Shown: piece by piece, positions 27,459 to 36,431 of the stretch
Numbering within the stretch: the first letter of the stretch is position 1
Layout: each line of letters begins with the position of its first letter
From: Viridibacillus arenosi
Lineage (GTDB): Bacteria > Bacillota > Bacilli > Bacillales_A > Planococcaceae
Assembly (NCBI RefSeq): GCF_001955655.1
Contig: NZ_MSPW01000001.1
Location: 620,001 to 684,000 of the forward strand
Reading direction: 5' to 3'
DNA: 64,000 nt
Notes under the pieces: model-generated
The model's input: only the letters and a program-made list of their open reading frames with translations
Database searches by the model: none
What the model was told of the DNA's origin: nothing
Position numbers and translations under genes: made by a program

Positions 27459-29075
27459 TTATATATATATTACTTGATGCAATTCACTAACTTCTAATGG
27501 TAACTGTAAAATATCACCAATTAAAGTCATGCCATATTCATTCATATATTGGAATGGATTAAATACACGTTCCATTAAAATACCTTCAGGAATTAGCTGA
27601 CCTTCCATCTCGTTGAATCTGCGAATAGCAACATCATGCTGAAGTAATACTTCTGCTTCGATTTTCTTTAATAGAAAGTCTAATTGGTTTTCATGAATAT
27701 CTAGATTTTTTATTACTAGTTTATCTAGGTGCACATCATTCTTATGCAAATGCTTTTGTAAGTCCACATATTGCTGCTGTAGCAACGCTTTTGTTTTTTC
27801 AATAGCCTCTTTTGCAGCATCATCATATACTTCATTTACAAAGGTATGATGCATTTGGGCCACTTTACCACTTAATACTTCAGTAACAGATAAATCATGT
27901 GTCTCTAATAAGTGGGAGACTTGGCGATTAACAAGCGTCATATTCATACGTGGTACGAAAACTGGCACCTTCATACCAAGCAACTCGAAAGCGTCTTTTA
28001 ATGTAGACCAATACGCAAGCTCTCCAGGCCCTCCAACAAATGCAAGTACAGGCAAGACCATATCCTGCATTAGCGGTCTTGTTACAACGTTATTACTTAA
28101 ACAAGCAGGCTGTTCAATTGCTAGCTGTAACATGTCTTCTTTTGTAAATTGGACATTCGCGACGTTATTGATAAACTTGCCATCTTTACGCTCTAATAAG
28201 AAGCGTTCACCTTCCTTGACGTAAAAAAGGTTAGCATTTTCTTTCGTTGCACCTATCGGGGTACCATAACCACTATCGGCCAATAGTGCCTCGCGATTTG
28301 AAACTACATCTGCAATCTCTTCAGAGTGGTTCACTAATCTCTCGAAATACGGTGCCTCATAAGCACGCAATTTCGGATCAGCGGCATCTAATAGAAGTAA
28401 CCCTTCTTCTTTGAAAAGCCAGTGCATTAATTGGGCGAAAAAGTCAGTATATGTATGACTCCTTACTAATAAAGTATCGATTTTCGCCAACAGCTCTTCT
28501 GTATATGCAGTTTCACCATATTGTTGGAAGACATTTTTTATAAATTTTCGTGTATCTTCAATATCTAAAGTTGTTGTTGAAGCCATTGTTTTTTTCTTTG
28601 AACGGTCTGGATGAATATGTTTTTGCAAACGACCATTTAACGCTGTAAATGTATGATTGATTTCATCAATGTCATGATCTTCACCAGCAATCCAAAATAC
28701 AGGAACGACTGGAACATCTAATTTCGCGCGCTGTTCTTTAGCTAAAAGTAAAACAGAAATAGCTTTATGGACTGAATATAGAGGTCCAGTTAATAAGCCC
28801 GCTTGTTGCCCACCAACAACAACCACTGCATTGTTTTCTAATTCTCGTAAATGTTGTTCCATTTTTACCGATTTCTCAAGAGGTGCCATAAATTCACTAA
28901 TGACTTTTACAAGCTCAGCTCGGCGAATCGGATGATTTTTTAAATCTTCTAAACGGCGTTCAAAAGATTCATCTTCATTTGTATAATGGAAAAACGACGA
29001 GATTGTTGATTTTTGATTTCGATAATCTACCAATAATTGATTGTTTACCGGTACATCTATTTGTTCCAGTTTCAT
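27459..29075 (-). CDS. bshC: bacillithiol biosynthesis cysteine ligase BshC
   Basis: Catalyses the last step of bacillithiol synthesis, joining Cys to GlcN-malate. The 538-aa length and the motifs VVVGGQQAGLLTGPLYSVHK and VFWIAGEDHDIDEINH are typical of the YllA/BshC family. A coiled-coil region lies near residues 410-480. In B. subtilis it also precedes mraZ. ATG at 29075; an extended -10 (TGCTATACT) with -35 TTCAAT lies at 29113-29141. Confidence 0.94.
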   Translation of the reverse strand: MKLEQIDVPVNNQLLVDYRNQKSTISSFFHYTNEDESFERRLEDLKNHPIRRAELVKVISEFMAPLEKSVKMEQHLRELENNAVVVVGGQQAGLLTGPLYSVHKAISVLLLAKEQRAKLDVPVVPVFWIAGEDHDIDEINHTFTALNGRLQKHIHPDRSKKKTMASTTTLDIEDTRKFIKNVFQQYGETAYTEELLAKIDTLLVRSHTYTDFFAQLMHWLFKEEGLLLLDAADPKLRAYEAPYFERLVNHSEEIADVVSNREALLADSGYGTPIGATKENANLFYVKEGERFLLERKDGKFINNVANVQFTKEDMLQLAIEQPACLSNNVVTRPLMQDMVLPVLAFVGGPGELAYWSTLKDAFELLGMKVPVFVPRMNMTLVNRQVSHLLETHDLSVTEVLSGKVAQMHHTFVNEVYDDAAKEAIEKTKALLQQQYVDLQKHLHKNDVHLDKLVIKNLDIHENQLDFLLKKIEAEVLLQHDVAIRRFNEMEGQLIPEGILMERVFNPFQYMNEYGMTLIGDILQLPLEVSELHQVIYI

Positions 29076-29112
29076 ATTAGTATAAACTCCTCTATATTGT
29101 TAACTACAATCG

Positions 29113-29141
29113 AGTATAGCATTTTAATCAGTTGGATTGAA
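29113..29141 (-). promoter_or_regulatory. candidate promoter of bshC
   Basis: TATACT (29113-29118) preceded by TGC as extended -10, and TTCAAT 17 bp upstream, minus strand. Confidence 0.55.
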
Positions 29142-29150
29142 AAAATACGC

Positions 29151-29546
29151 TCACGTCATCGTCACATATAAAATAATTCTTTGAACTATTATAATAATCC
29201 AAATAACCACGTAAGTAATGGTTAATGCTAAAAATAAAAAGCGCCAAATTTTCCGGAATAATGGTAGTATTTCAATTTCTTTTGTAGAGCGCCATTCAAT
29301 TATCGTGAAAACTATCGCAATTATAATTGCAAAGATAAAAGTTATAAACCCGATATCATACCCCCATAAAAAATGAACAGATTCCGGAACAGAAAAAAAC
29401 AGTAGAAATGTCGTTATATCTGCTGCCCTACCAAATACTTTCTCTCGCTTCTTAGGTAATTTTTTCAGTAGAGAATAAATAATGAGAAATAAGATGACTG
29501 GGCAAAGTACAATGAAATGCAAAAAAATTGACAGTATATACATCAT
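29151..29546 (-). CDS. DUF3397-like four-helix membrane protein
   Basis: Small hydrophobic protein (131 aa) with about four membrane segments and a conserved-looking centre (VFGRAADITTFLLFFSVPES). I recognise it as a DUF3397-type protein, a family found near bshC in Bacilli; the function is unknown. The frame opens much further upstream inside panE. ATG 29546 overlaps the panE stop (ATGA), so it is translationally coupled to panE. The next ATG (29543) is an alternative. Confidence 0.65.
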   Translation of the reverse strand: MMYILSIFLHFIVLCPVILFLIIYSLLKKLPKKREKVFGRAADITTFLLFFSVPESVHFLWGYDIGFITFIFAIIIAIVFTIIEWRSTKEIEILPLFRKIWRFLFLALTITYVVIWIIIIVQRIILYVTMT

Positions 29547-30445
29547 CTTTCCACACCGCCTTGTTGCAATGTCATTAATATCATATAAAGCGTCTCTAAT
29601 GTCGGCAGATCGTGACCACGATTTTGTGCTATTTCTAATATCCCACCAACAATCGCATCTACTTCCATTAGCCTTCCATTTAATCGATCTGTAAGCATAG
29701 AAGAAGTATTCATTGCTGTACTTGTACATAATGAAAGTACATCTTCAAATAGAAGCTGATCCTGTTGTTCCGGGAAGGCGCTCATGAGCTCTTTGTACAA
29801 TTGCTCTAATAATATTAAGCTATGCTCATTCGTAATAAGAGAACCGTTTTTAACATTTAGTATAGTCGTTAAAGAATTTATTAGACAATTTAATAGTGCT
29901 TTTCGTATTAACATTTGTTCTGCATTCTCAATCCATTCAATAGGTAATTTAGAATCTGATAGCTGGGAAAATTCCTTAAACGGTTGTCCATCTCCTCTTC
30001 CTATAGCTATTTTCATCTTGCCAATCCCTCTGTGTGCAACGCTTGAATTCGATAGCTTCTCAGCTCCAAACTCTACTGAACTAAAAGCGATTTGCTTCTG
30101 TTGCAAGTTATTTGCAAATTGTAAGTGCTTCACACCATTTTGAATAAAAAGTAATGGCGTGCTTTCTGGTAATGCATTTAATAGATACTGTAAACTAGCT
30201 AGATGATGATATTTTACGGCAATTATCCATATTGCATCTGTCGGAAATACTTTAAAGTCCTGTGAAGCTTTAATATATGTATGGTGCGACTGTTGCAAGA
30301 CATCGATTTGCTGTAGACCTTTGTCATTAAGTTCACTTGCTTGAGTTTCTCGGTGAACAAGAATATTCATCTGGTTGTGATCTTTTTGTAGCAAGGATGC
30401 TAGCAGTAATCCAACCGCTCCTCCACCTACAACAACAATTTGCAT
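29543..30445 (-). CDS. panE: ketopantoate reductase (2-dehydropantoate 2-reductase)
   Basis: NADPH-dependent reduction of 2-dehydropantoate to pantoate in CoA synthesis. MQIVVVGGGAVGLLLASLL is the Rossmann motif; KALLNCLINSLTTILN is the C-terminal signature with the catalytic Lys and Asn. ATG 30445, 8 nt after AAGGAG, gives 300 aa; an upstream extension to 30484 lacks a site. Corresponds to B. subtilis ylbQ, next to bshC. Confidence 0.88.
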   Translation of the reverse strand: MQIVVVGGGAVGLLLASLLQKDHNQMNILVHRETQASELNDKGLQQIDVLQQSHHTYIKASQDFKVFPTDAIWIIAVKYHHLASLQYLLNALPESTPLLFIQNGVKHLQFANNLQQKQIAFSSVEFGAEKLSNSSVAHRGIGKMKIAIGRGDGQPFKEFSQLSDSKLPIEWIENAEQMLIRKALLNCLINSLTTILNVKNGSLITNEHSLILLEQLYKELMSAFPEQQDQLLFEDVLSLCTSTAMNTSSMLTDRLNGRLMEVDAIVGGILEIAQNRGHDLPTLETLYMILMTLQQGGVER

Positions 30446-30516
30446 ATCGATATCTCCTTTTAATAAAAATAGACTGAGGTCCACCTGATACAGGCAGACC
30501 TCAATAGCAACACTTA

Positions 30517-32058
30517 TTATACAGGATAAACCGGATGTTTTCGATAAGGCAGTAAGATTTGTTTTGAGTCATAATAAGCCAAGCGTTTCGTAATGACTGT
30601 TCTTAAATCACTTGGCGCGACGATTTCATCGACAATCATTTCGGATGCCATTTTGTAGATATCAATTTCCTTTTTATATTCATCATGTTTTTCTTTAACA
30701 AACTGCATTCGTTCTTTCAGATCTTCAATAGCTTCAATTTTATTTGAATAAACAGCATTAACTGCCGCCTCTGGACCCATTACGGCAATTTGCGCAGTTG
30801 GAAGAGCAATACAGACATCAGGATCAAATGCCGGACCGCACATTGCATATAGTCCTGCTCCGTATGCTTTACGTACCACTACTGAAATTTTAGGTACTGT
30901 TGCCGAACTCATCGCTGAAATTAACTTCGCACCGTGGCGAATAATACCAGCACGCTCAACTTTTGTTCCAATCATGAAGCCTGGCACATCAGCTAGGAAC
31001 AATAATGGAATTGAAAATGCATCACATAAATTAATAAATTTAGCCGCCTTATCTGCCGAGTCAACAAATAATACGCCGCCCTTTGCCTTCGGTTGGTTTG
31101 CAATAATTCCCACCACTTGACCATCCATACGCGCTAAACCTGTAATCAATTCCTGTGCAAAAAGTTTTTTTATTTCAAAAAAACTTCCCTCATCTATTAA
31201 CTGATCAATCGCTTCATACATATTAAAAGGTGCATTTTGATTTTCAGGAATTATTTCTTCTAATTTGCGACCTTGTATTGGTTGTTTTCCATCAACAACT
31301 GCTGGCTTATCTGCGAAATTCGCTGGAAAATAATTTAAATATCGACGCGCTTCGGAAATAGCTTCTTCCTCAGTTGAAACAAGTAGATCTCCGCACCCAC
31401 TAACAGTACAATGCATACGTGCTCCACCCATCTCCTCAAGCGACACCTTTTCACCAATAACCTTCTCAGCCATACGTGGTGAACCTAAGTACATGGAAGC
31501 ATTACCTTCTACCATAACAACGATATCACAAAACGCCGGTATGTATGCTCCACCTGCAGCAGAAGGACCAAATAATAAACAGATTTGCGGAATCATTCCT
31601 GACATTCTCACTTGATTATGGAAAATACGCCCTGCTCCACGACGCCCAGGAAACATTTCTAATTGATCTGTAATACGTGCTCCTGCCGAATCTACTAAAT
31701 AAATCATAGGTACTTGATTTTTCTCCGCTACTTCTTGGATACGGATAATTTTCTCAACAGTTCGAGAACCCCACGAACCTGCTTTAATAGTCGAATCATT
31801 CGCCATAACACAAACGGTTTGGCCATTTACTTTCCCCATAGCAGTGACCACGCCGTCTGCAGGTAAATCACCTGCTTCACAATTCGCAAAACGTCCATCC
31901 TCTTCATATTCTCCATCATCAAAAAGTAGCGTTAAACGATCTCGCACGAACAATTTATTTGTTTCTTTTAGTTTTTCATGATATTTCGGATGTCCACCTG
32001 CAAAAATCCCTTCAAGTTTGTCAGCTAGACGTTCGTTATATACTGTGTGTTCAGTCAT
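30517..32058 (-). CDS. biotin-dependent acyl-CoA carboxylase, carboxyltransferase subunit (YngE/PccB-like)
   Basis: Transfers CO2 from carboxybiotin to an acyl-CoA. The 513 aa form the tandem crotonase-fold carboxyltransferase: GPSAAGGAYIPAFCD (first oxyanion loop) and VRKAYGAGLYAMCG (second). Closest in type to propionyl-/methylcrotonyl-CoA carboxylase beta subunits such as YngE. Substrate cannot be assigned from motifs. ATG at 32058 behind GGGGAGGAC. Forms a three-gene unit with the BCCP and biotin carboxylase genes upstream. The HMG-CoA lyase expected for leucine breakdown is not here. Confidence 0.88.
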   Translation of the reverse strand: MTEHTVYNERLADKLEGIFAGGHPKYHEKLKETNKLFVRDRLTLLFDDGEYEEDGRFANCEAGDLPADGVVTAMGKVNGQTVCVMANDSTIKAGSWGSRTVEKIIRIQEVAEKNQVPMIYLVDSAGARITDQLEMFPGRRGAGRIFHNQVRMSGMIPQICLLFGPSAAGGAYIPAFCDIVVMVEGNASMYLGSPRMAEKVIGEKVSLEEMGGARMHCTVSGCGDLLVSTEEEAISEARRYLNYFPANFADKPAVVDGKQPIQGRKLEEIIPENQNAPFNMYEAIDQLIDEGSFFEIKKLFAQELITGLARMDGQVVGIIANQPKAKGGVLFVDSADKAAKFINLCDAFSIPLLFLADVPGFMIGTKVERAGIIRHGAKLISAMSSATVPKISVVVRKAYGAGLYAMCGPAFDPDVCIALPTAQIAVMGPEAAVNAVYSNKIEAIEDLKERMQFVKEKHDEYKKEIDIYKMASEMIVDEIVAPSDLRTVITKRLAYYDSKQILLPYRKHPVYPV

Positions 32059-32097
32059 ATTATGTCCTCCCCTTTGTGTTAGACACTTACATCTACT

Positions 32098-32310
32098 TTA
32101 GCCTAAGACGACTAGTACATCATCCTCGTTAACGAAGTCACCTTCGTTCACTTTCACTTCAGCAACTGAGCCTGACACTTCAGCATCTACTGGAATTTCC
32201 ATTTTCATAGACTCTAAAACGATGACAGTTTGACCAGCAGATACTGCATCTCCTTCTTTTACCTCAACACGAAATACTGTACCTGCCATCGATGCTTTAA
32301 TTTCTCCCAT
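32098..32310 (-). CDS. biotin carboxyl carrier protein (biotin/lipoyl attachment)
   Basis: Free-standing 70-aa swinging domain. [11 protein letters not shown] holds the biotinylated Lys36 (ESMKM in place of the common EAMKM). The N-terminal half is the usual beta-barrel. It overlaps the biotin carboxylase gene by 14 bp and precedes the carboxyltransferase by 39 bp, so subunits are made from one transcript. Comparable to yngHB in B. subtilis. Confidence 0.9.
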   Translation of the reverse strand: MGEIKASMAGTVFRVEVKEGDAVSAGQTVIVLESMKMEIPVDAEVSGSVAEVKVNEGDFVNEDDVLVVLG

Positions 32311-33667
32311 AAATCTTATCCCCCTTGTGATTGGCTAACCATTCTGTTAGCGAACTTGTGTGATAAACCCCGGATTGGAACATTTCTTCTTGCAATAAGC
32401 GATCAAATAATAGCAAATTTGATTTTACCCCTTGTATATCTATGTCCTTTATAACCGTTTCAGAATTGGCCAATGCTTGCTCTCTTGTTTCCCCAAACAC
32501 GACAAGTTTTGCAATAAGTGGATCATAAAACGGTGATACTCTATTCCCTTCAACGTAACCACTATCAATACGGCAATTCTCTATTTGAGGGAACATCAAT
32601 ACTTGCAACTTACCCGGTGACGGCAAAAACCTCTCTGGATCCTCTGCGTAAATACGATATTCAATTGCATGGCCAGTGCACTTTATAGCTGTTTGGTCTT
32701 TTATAGGTAATGTCTTGCCTTCTGCTACTTGTAATTGCCACTCAACAAGATCAAATCCAGTAATAGCCTCCGTAACTGGATGTTCAACCTGTAAACGTGT
32801 ATTCATCTCGAGAAAATAAAAGTGATTTTCCGCATCCACTATAAATTCTACCGTTCCAGCATTGGTATAACGAACAGCTTTTGCAGCATCCACAGCGGCT
32901 TGCAGTAATTTTACGCGCTCAGCTTGTGGAAATTGAGGTGAAGGTGATTCTTCAATAACTTTTTGGTGACGTCGTTGAATCGAACAATTCCGTTCAAATA
33001 AATGAACGATATTCCCAGCATCATCGCCGAAAATTTGCACTTCAATATGACGCGCATTTGGAATATACTTCTCGATAAAAACGAGGTCATTCTTAAAATA
33101 CGATTGTGCACGTTTTTTTACATTTTCAAAGCTATGACTGAGCGCTTGCTCATCTTCACAGCACACCATGCCAATACCGCCTCCGCCAGCTGATGCCTTC
33201 AGCATTACAGGGTATCCAATTAGACTAGCAAATTGCAATGCCTCTTCTAATGAAGTTAGACCTTCCTCTGAACCTGGTACAACTGGAACACCGGCAATTT
33301 TCATCGTTTGGCGCGCTTGAATTTTATCACCCATTTGTTCGATTACATCTGCATTTGGACCAATCCAGCGAATTCCCGCAGCCTCTACTTTTCTAGCAAA
33401 ATCCGCGTTTTCTGATAGCAACCCGTAACCTGGATGAATATCACTTACCTGATGCTCAATGGCAAGTTGAATAATTTCATCAGCCTTCAAATAAGATTGT
33501 GCGACCTGATTTTCACCTATGCGAACAGCATTTGTCGCTTCTTTAACGAAAGGTAAATCTTGATCTGCATCTGAATAGATAGCAACTGTTTCAATACCTA
33601 ACTTGTGGCATGTCGAGATAATTCTTCTCGCAATTTCCCCACGATTGGCAATTAGAACTTTGCGCAT
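32297..33667 (-). CDS. biotin carboxylase subunit of acyl-CoA carboxylase (AccC/YngHA-like)
   Basis: ATP-grasp enzyme carboxylating biotin on the adjacent carrier protein. [19 protein letters not shown] starts the pre-ATP fold; [11 protein letters not shown] is the glycine-rich ATP loop; [16 protein letters not shown] is the catalytic signature. 456 aa. ATG 33667 is chosen over 33673 because the GGGGG motif touches the first ATG. A second copy relative to the housekeeping accC is expected elsewhere. Confidence 0.9.
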   Translation of the reverse strand: MRKVLIANRGEIARRIISTCHKLGIETVAIYSDADQDLPFVKEATNAVRIGENQVAQSYLKADEIIQLAIEHQVSDIHPGYGLLSENADFARKVEAAGIRWIGPNADVIEQMGDKIQARQTMKIAGVPVVPGSEEGLTSLEEALQFASLIGYPVMLKASAGGGGIGMVCCEDEQALSHSFENVKKRAQSYFKNDLVFIEKYIPNARHIEVQIFGDDAGNIVHLFERNCSIQRRHQKVIEESPSPQFPQAERVKLLQAAVDAAKAVRYTNAGTVEFIVDAENHFYFLEMNTRLQVEHPVTEAITGFDLVEWQLQVAEGKTLPIKDQTAIKCTGHAIEYRIYAEDPERFLPSPGKLQVLMFPQIENCRIDSGYVEGNRVSPFYDPLIAKLVVFGETREQALANSETVIKDIDIQGVKSNLLLFDRLLQEEMFQSGVYHTSSLTEWLANHKGDKIYGRN

Positions 33668-33864
33668 ATTCATCCCCCTTTGCTTAAACCGTTTCTCCCT
33701 TTCCTTATTAGTCTAAACGAAATAAGAAAGCGATTTCAACTATTAACTAGCAAATTTTACTTATTATTGAGTATTTTTTCTTCTTTGATATTTTATTCAC
33801 AATAAAAAGATCATTCCAAAATAGCTTTAGAATGATCTTCCATACGAAATATTCAACTGCATTT

Positions 33865-34251
33865 TTATTGTCTAACCTTCTCTAAACCTTGTTCGAGCCA
33901 TTTTACTAAATCATCATGCTCATGCTTTAATGCTTCATGAGATTTCTTCAATGATTGATAAGCTTCAGATAATTGATCAAAGCTCATCAGTGCTTGTTTT
34001 AGATGCGAACGCATCATTTGCTTTGGTCTTGTTTTAGCATCTTCTAATTCAGCTTCATATTGCGCTCTTAATGTTTTATTCCATCGAAACCCACAAGCTT
34101 GCTTTGTACGACCTAACTCTTCAGCCGCTTCTTCAAAACCCGCAAGTTGTGATCGACCTTCACGAACAGCCATTAATATAATTTCCACCAAACGTGTATC
34201 ATCTACAGCTAACCATTGATCTTTTCTTTTTTTAACTTCTATCTCAATCAC
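33865..34251 (-). CDS. ylbO: RsfA-family transcriptional regulator (YlbO-like)
   Basis: Myb/SANT-like helix-turn-helix protein of 128 aa: KDQWLAVDDTRLVEIILMAV...GFEEAAEELGRTKQACGFRW resembles the RsfA/YlbO DNA-binding domain, followed by a basic linker and a coiled coil (~90-128). RsfA proteins tune forespore or mother-cell sporulation genes. Shorter than B. subtilis YlbO (~190 aa). The GTG at 34251 lies right at the GAGGTGA ribosome-binding site, so the true start is uncertain. A 7-bp hairpin covers this site. Confidence 0.8.
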   Translation of the reverse strand: MIEIEVKKRKDQWLAVDDTRLVEIILMAVREGRSQLAGFEEAAEELGRTKQACGFRWNKTLRAQYEAELEDAKTRPKQMMRSHLKQALMSFDQLSEAYQSLKKSHEALKHEHDDLVKWLEQGLEKVRQ

Positions 34252-34277
34252 CTCGCATTTTTATTACTATATGCGAG
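34252..34277 (-). promoter_or_regulatory. hairpin occluding the ylbO ribosome-binding site
   Basis: CTCGCAT / ATGCGAG, a perfect 7-bp stem with a 12-nt loop on the minus strand. The 3' arm includes the GAG of the GAGGTGA ribosome-binding site at the ylbO start. No U-tract follows, so it is not a terminator. Confidence 0.45.
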
Positions 34278-34294
34278 TTTTTCAATTTTAGAAG

Positions 34295-35056
34295 TTATTT
34301 TGATTTTGATAGAAAACGATTTACAGCTTGGTGATGTGCTTCACTTTCCCACAATTTTGCGCAGGTGTGAACTTCCTCCATAACACGATCAAATAGCCCC
34401 ATTTCTCGCCATTTGCGTAACTCCATTTCTTTATAAGCTTTATGAACCGAAGGGTGGACTTTACGCATATCCTCTATAAACGTCTCAAGAGCCGCTTCTT
34501 TCCCCCCTTCAAATACACGCATAGCCCAACCGATTTCATATAAAAGTTCAGCTGGATACGCTTTAGCGTCCACTAACATTTTCAAGGCACGATCATGGCG
34601 TAATCCACGTTCAAATAAATATGTTCCGCCACCCCAGCCAGAAGTAATTGCTAAAGTCCCTTGAATGAAACCACATTTTGCTTCAGTAGCTACTAATCGG
34701 AAATCACAAGCTGTCGCAATTTCACAACCTCCGCCAACTGCAGCGCCATTAACTAAGGCAATAGTCGGAACTGGTAATGTTGCCAGATCATAAAGAATTT
34801 TAGCCATTTTACTTAGCATTCCAAAAGCTTGCTTTTCAGTTGTTAATGAATGAAACTCTGCTAAATCCCCTCCGGAACAAAATGCACGCTCCCCTGCTCC
34901 AGTGACGACTAAAAAACGTACGGTATCATGATCATGTACATATGTAATTACTTCTTTAAACCCTTCCATTACTTCATCATTTATGGCATTACGTCGTTCT
35001 GGACGATCAATAGTAAATGTTAATACTCCATCTTGTTCTTGAAAATGATACGCCAT
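34295..35056 (-). CDS. enoyl-CoA hydratase/isomerase-fold protein, possibly acyl-CoA decarboxylase (ECHDC1-like)
   Basis: Crotonase superfamily, 253 aa. NGAAVGGGCEIATACDFRL keeps the first catalytic Glu of hydratases. At the second catalytic position (20 residues on, E164 in rat hydratase) there is Gln in GFIQGTLA, so hydratase activity is doubtful. The CDFRL and SGWGG stretches resemble ethylmalonyl-CoA decarboxylase (ECHDC1) as I remember it. It precedes ylbO and the acyl-CoA carboxylase on the same strand, which fits a metabolite-repair or decarboxylase role. ATG 35056 behind AAAAGGAG. Confidence 0.75.
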   Translation of the reverse strand: MAYHFQEQDGVLTFTIDRPERRNAINDEVMEGFKEVITYVHDHDTVRFLVVTGAGERAFCSGGDLAEFHSLTTEKQAFGMLSKMAKILYDLATLPVPTIALVNGAAVGGGCEIATACDFRLVATEAKCGFIQGTLAITSGWGGGTYLFERGLRHDRALKMLVDAKAYPAELLYEIGWAMRVFEGGKEAALETFIEDMRKVHPSVHKAYKEMELRKWREMGLFDRVMEEVHTCAKLWESEAHHQAVNRFLSKSK

Positions 35057-35101
35057 TTAACTCTACTCCTTTTAGAATAATTAGAAAATAGAAATAATAT
35101 C

Positions 35102-35130
35102 ATCATACCTGTTTTAATCGGACGATGCAA
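35102..35130 (-). promoter_or_regulatory. sigma-A promoter of the crotonase-fold gene / ylbO unit
   Basis: TTGCAT (35125-35130) and TATGAT (35102-35107), 17 bp apart on the minus strand, 46 nt before the gene start. Confidence 0.65.
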
Positions 35131-35510
35131 AGTGACCCACAAGTCCATCTCAAATGTTCCATACCATTTAAAGATGGTTTGAACCTTTTTAGCATTTGTA
35201 TTTCTATGACATTTCTATATTAAAGGAGATACTAAGTCCACCCCGTAAACAAAAAAAGAATTTTAAGTAACCGGGTTCACTCCAAATCCTATTGACATTA
35301 CTCCAGTGAATTTTTGGAATATTTTTAAAAACAAAGGACTTTTCAGAAGTTTTTTACATGACTTAATAGATAAACTAAGTTCAAAAACTATACCGCGGCT
35401 ATTAAAGTTAATATTAATCCAATAAGTTGTTATGATTTGGTTCCATTAATGTTTATGAATTGAAGCATAAAAGTTATGTAGATCAAGACGGTTTTAAGAT
35501 TAAAAACAAA
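35131..35510. other. gene-free AT-rich stretch
   Basis: 380 bp with no credible coding frame or RNA gene on either strand. A plus-strand TTGACA (near 35292) lacks a properly spaced -10. A short ribosome-binding-like AAAGGAG near 35223 has no start codon after it. I see no repeat or mobile-element end. It may be decayed sequence. Confidence 0.5.
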
Positions 35511-35512
35511 TA

Positions 35513-35551
35513 AAAAAAGACCACTAGAGAGCCATGGTCTCTCTAGTAGTC
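35513..35551 (-). terminator. ylbN-rpmF terminator
   Basis: A 14-bp imperfect stem (GACTACTAGAGAGA / TCTCTAGTGGTC) followed by TTTTTTTA on the minus strand, 22 nt after the rpmF stop. Confidence 0.88.
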
Positions 35552-35572
35552 TTTTCCAGAACAAATACTGAA

Positions 35573-35746
35573 TTATTTGCTCACAACTTCTTTACCTTTG
35601 TATTGACCGCATGCTTTACATACGTGGTGAGCCAATTTACTTTCACCACAGTTTGGGCAAGCAACCATACCTGGTAGAGCTAGTTTAAAATGTGTGCGAC
35701 GTTTACGTTTCGCAGTTTTAGAAGTTCTTCTAAATGGTACAGCCAT
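35573..35746 (-). CDS. rpmF: 50S ribosomal protein L32
   Basis: 57-aa ribosomal protein. [19 protein letters not shown] is the universal N-terminus, and [18 protein letters not shown] is the zinc-ribbon with four Cys (zinc-type L32). ATG 35746 has GGAGG 8 nt upstream; a GTG three codons earlier lies inside the ribosome-binding site. Cotranscribed with ylbN, as in most bacteria. Confidence 0.97.
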   Translation of the reverse strand: MAVPFRRTSKTAKRKRRTHFKLALPGMVACPNCGESKLAHHVCKACGQYKGKEVVSK

Positions 35747-35770
35747 CGATGGCACCTCCTTACAGATCGG

Positions 35771-36304
35771 TTATTCGTCTGTTTGATCAAAATACTTTGC
35801 TAAATCAGCAAGTCTTGGATCTACTTTTTTTGTGTCATTCTGTTTTTGATAGGCTAACTCGTCCTCCGTTGAAAAACTCCAATCAGAGTTATTCTTAGGT
35901 GTCGGAATTGTCGCATCTTCTTTATACACTTGCATTGGAATTTCTAATAAAATTAGTTCTTCTAACACAGGGTCAACATTTACTACTTCACCTTCTACAA
36001 TGTGAAGGTTATCATAGTCTGTTTCATTAGCAGTTTCTGACCAACTGAATATTTCGTCGGACTCGATATCAAATGAAAACTCAACGTCTTCCCATGTTCG
36101 TGCACAAGGAAGTGTTAGCGTGCCTGTCAATTGAAAATGACAAGTGATTTGGGATGCACCAAATGTACAGTGCCCTTTTACATGAACAGGTGTAATCTGA
36201 CGGATGTCCGGGTTACGTTTCATCACATCATCCAATTGAACTAATTCGTCAATCGGCATCCCGTTTTGGCGATATTTAGATAATTGTGGGATTGCCCATT
36301 TCAT
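35771..36304 (-). CDS. ylbN: DUF177 protein YlbN (YceD family)
   Basis: 177-aa YceD-type protein, linked in other bacteria to 23S rRNA maturation and large-subunit assembly. HCTFGASQITCHFQLTGTLTLPCARTW with its conserved Cys residues is the family core, followed by an acidic C-terminal half. Precedes rpmF by 24 nt. Transcribed from a consensus promoter at 36334-36362. Confidence 0.9.
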   Translation of the reverse strand: MKWAIPQLSKYRQNGMPIDELVQLDDVMKRNPDIRQITPVHVKGHCTFGASQITCHFQLTGTLTLPCARTWEDVEFSFDIESDEIFSWSETANETDYDNLHIVEGEVVNVDPVLEELILLEIPMQVYKEDATIPTPKNNSDWSFSTEDELAYQKQNDTKKVDPRLADLAKYFDQTDE

Positions 36305-36333
36305 ACGTTTATCACCTCAAGACAACAAAGTTG

Positions 36334-36362
36334 ATTATATAATGCTAAATTATAGATGTCAA
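36334..36362 (-). promoter_or_regulatory. consensus sigma-A promoter of ylbN-rpmF
   Basis: TTGACA (36357-36362) and TATAAT (36334-36339), both perfect, with 17-bp spacing on the minus strand. Confidence 0.88.
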
Positions 36363-36371
36363 GATATTTTC

Positions 36372-36400
36372 TTGTCACTACTACAAACTCTCCGTATAAT
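36372..36400 (+). promoter_or_regulatory. sigma-A promoter of tmcAL
   Basis: TTGTCA (36372-36377) and TATAAT (36395-36400) with 17-bp spacing. It lies back-to-back with the ylbN promoter. Since it sits downstream of the ATG at 36342, it supports the TTG start of tmcAL at 36432. Confidence 0.82.
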
Positions 36401-36431
36401 TACGGATATAGATTGTAAATGGGGTGAAGAT

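Noticed and set aside
35285-35325. Plus-strand TTGACA in the 35-kb gap
   Set aside because: No -10 at 16-18 bp and no downstream gene on that strand for over 1 kb.
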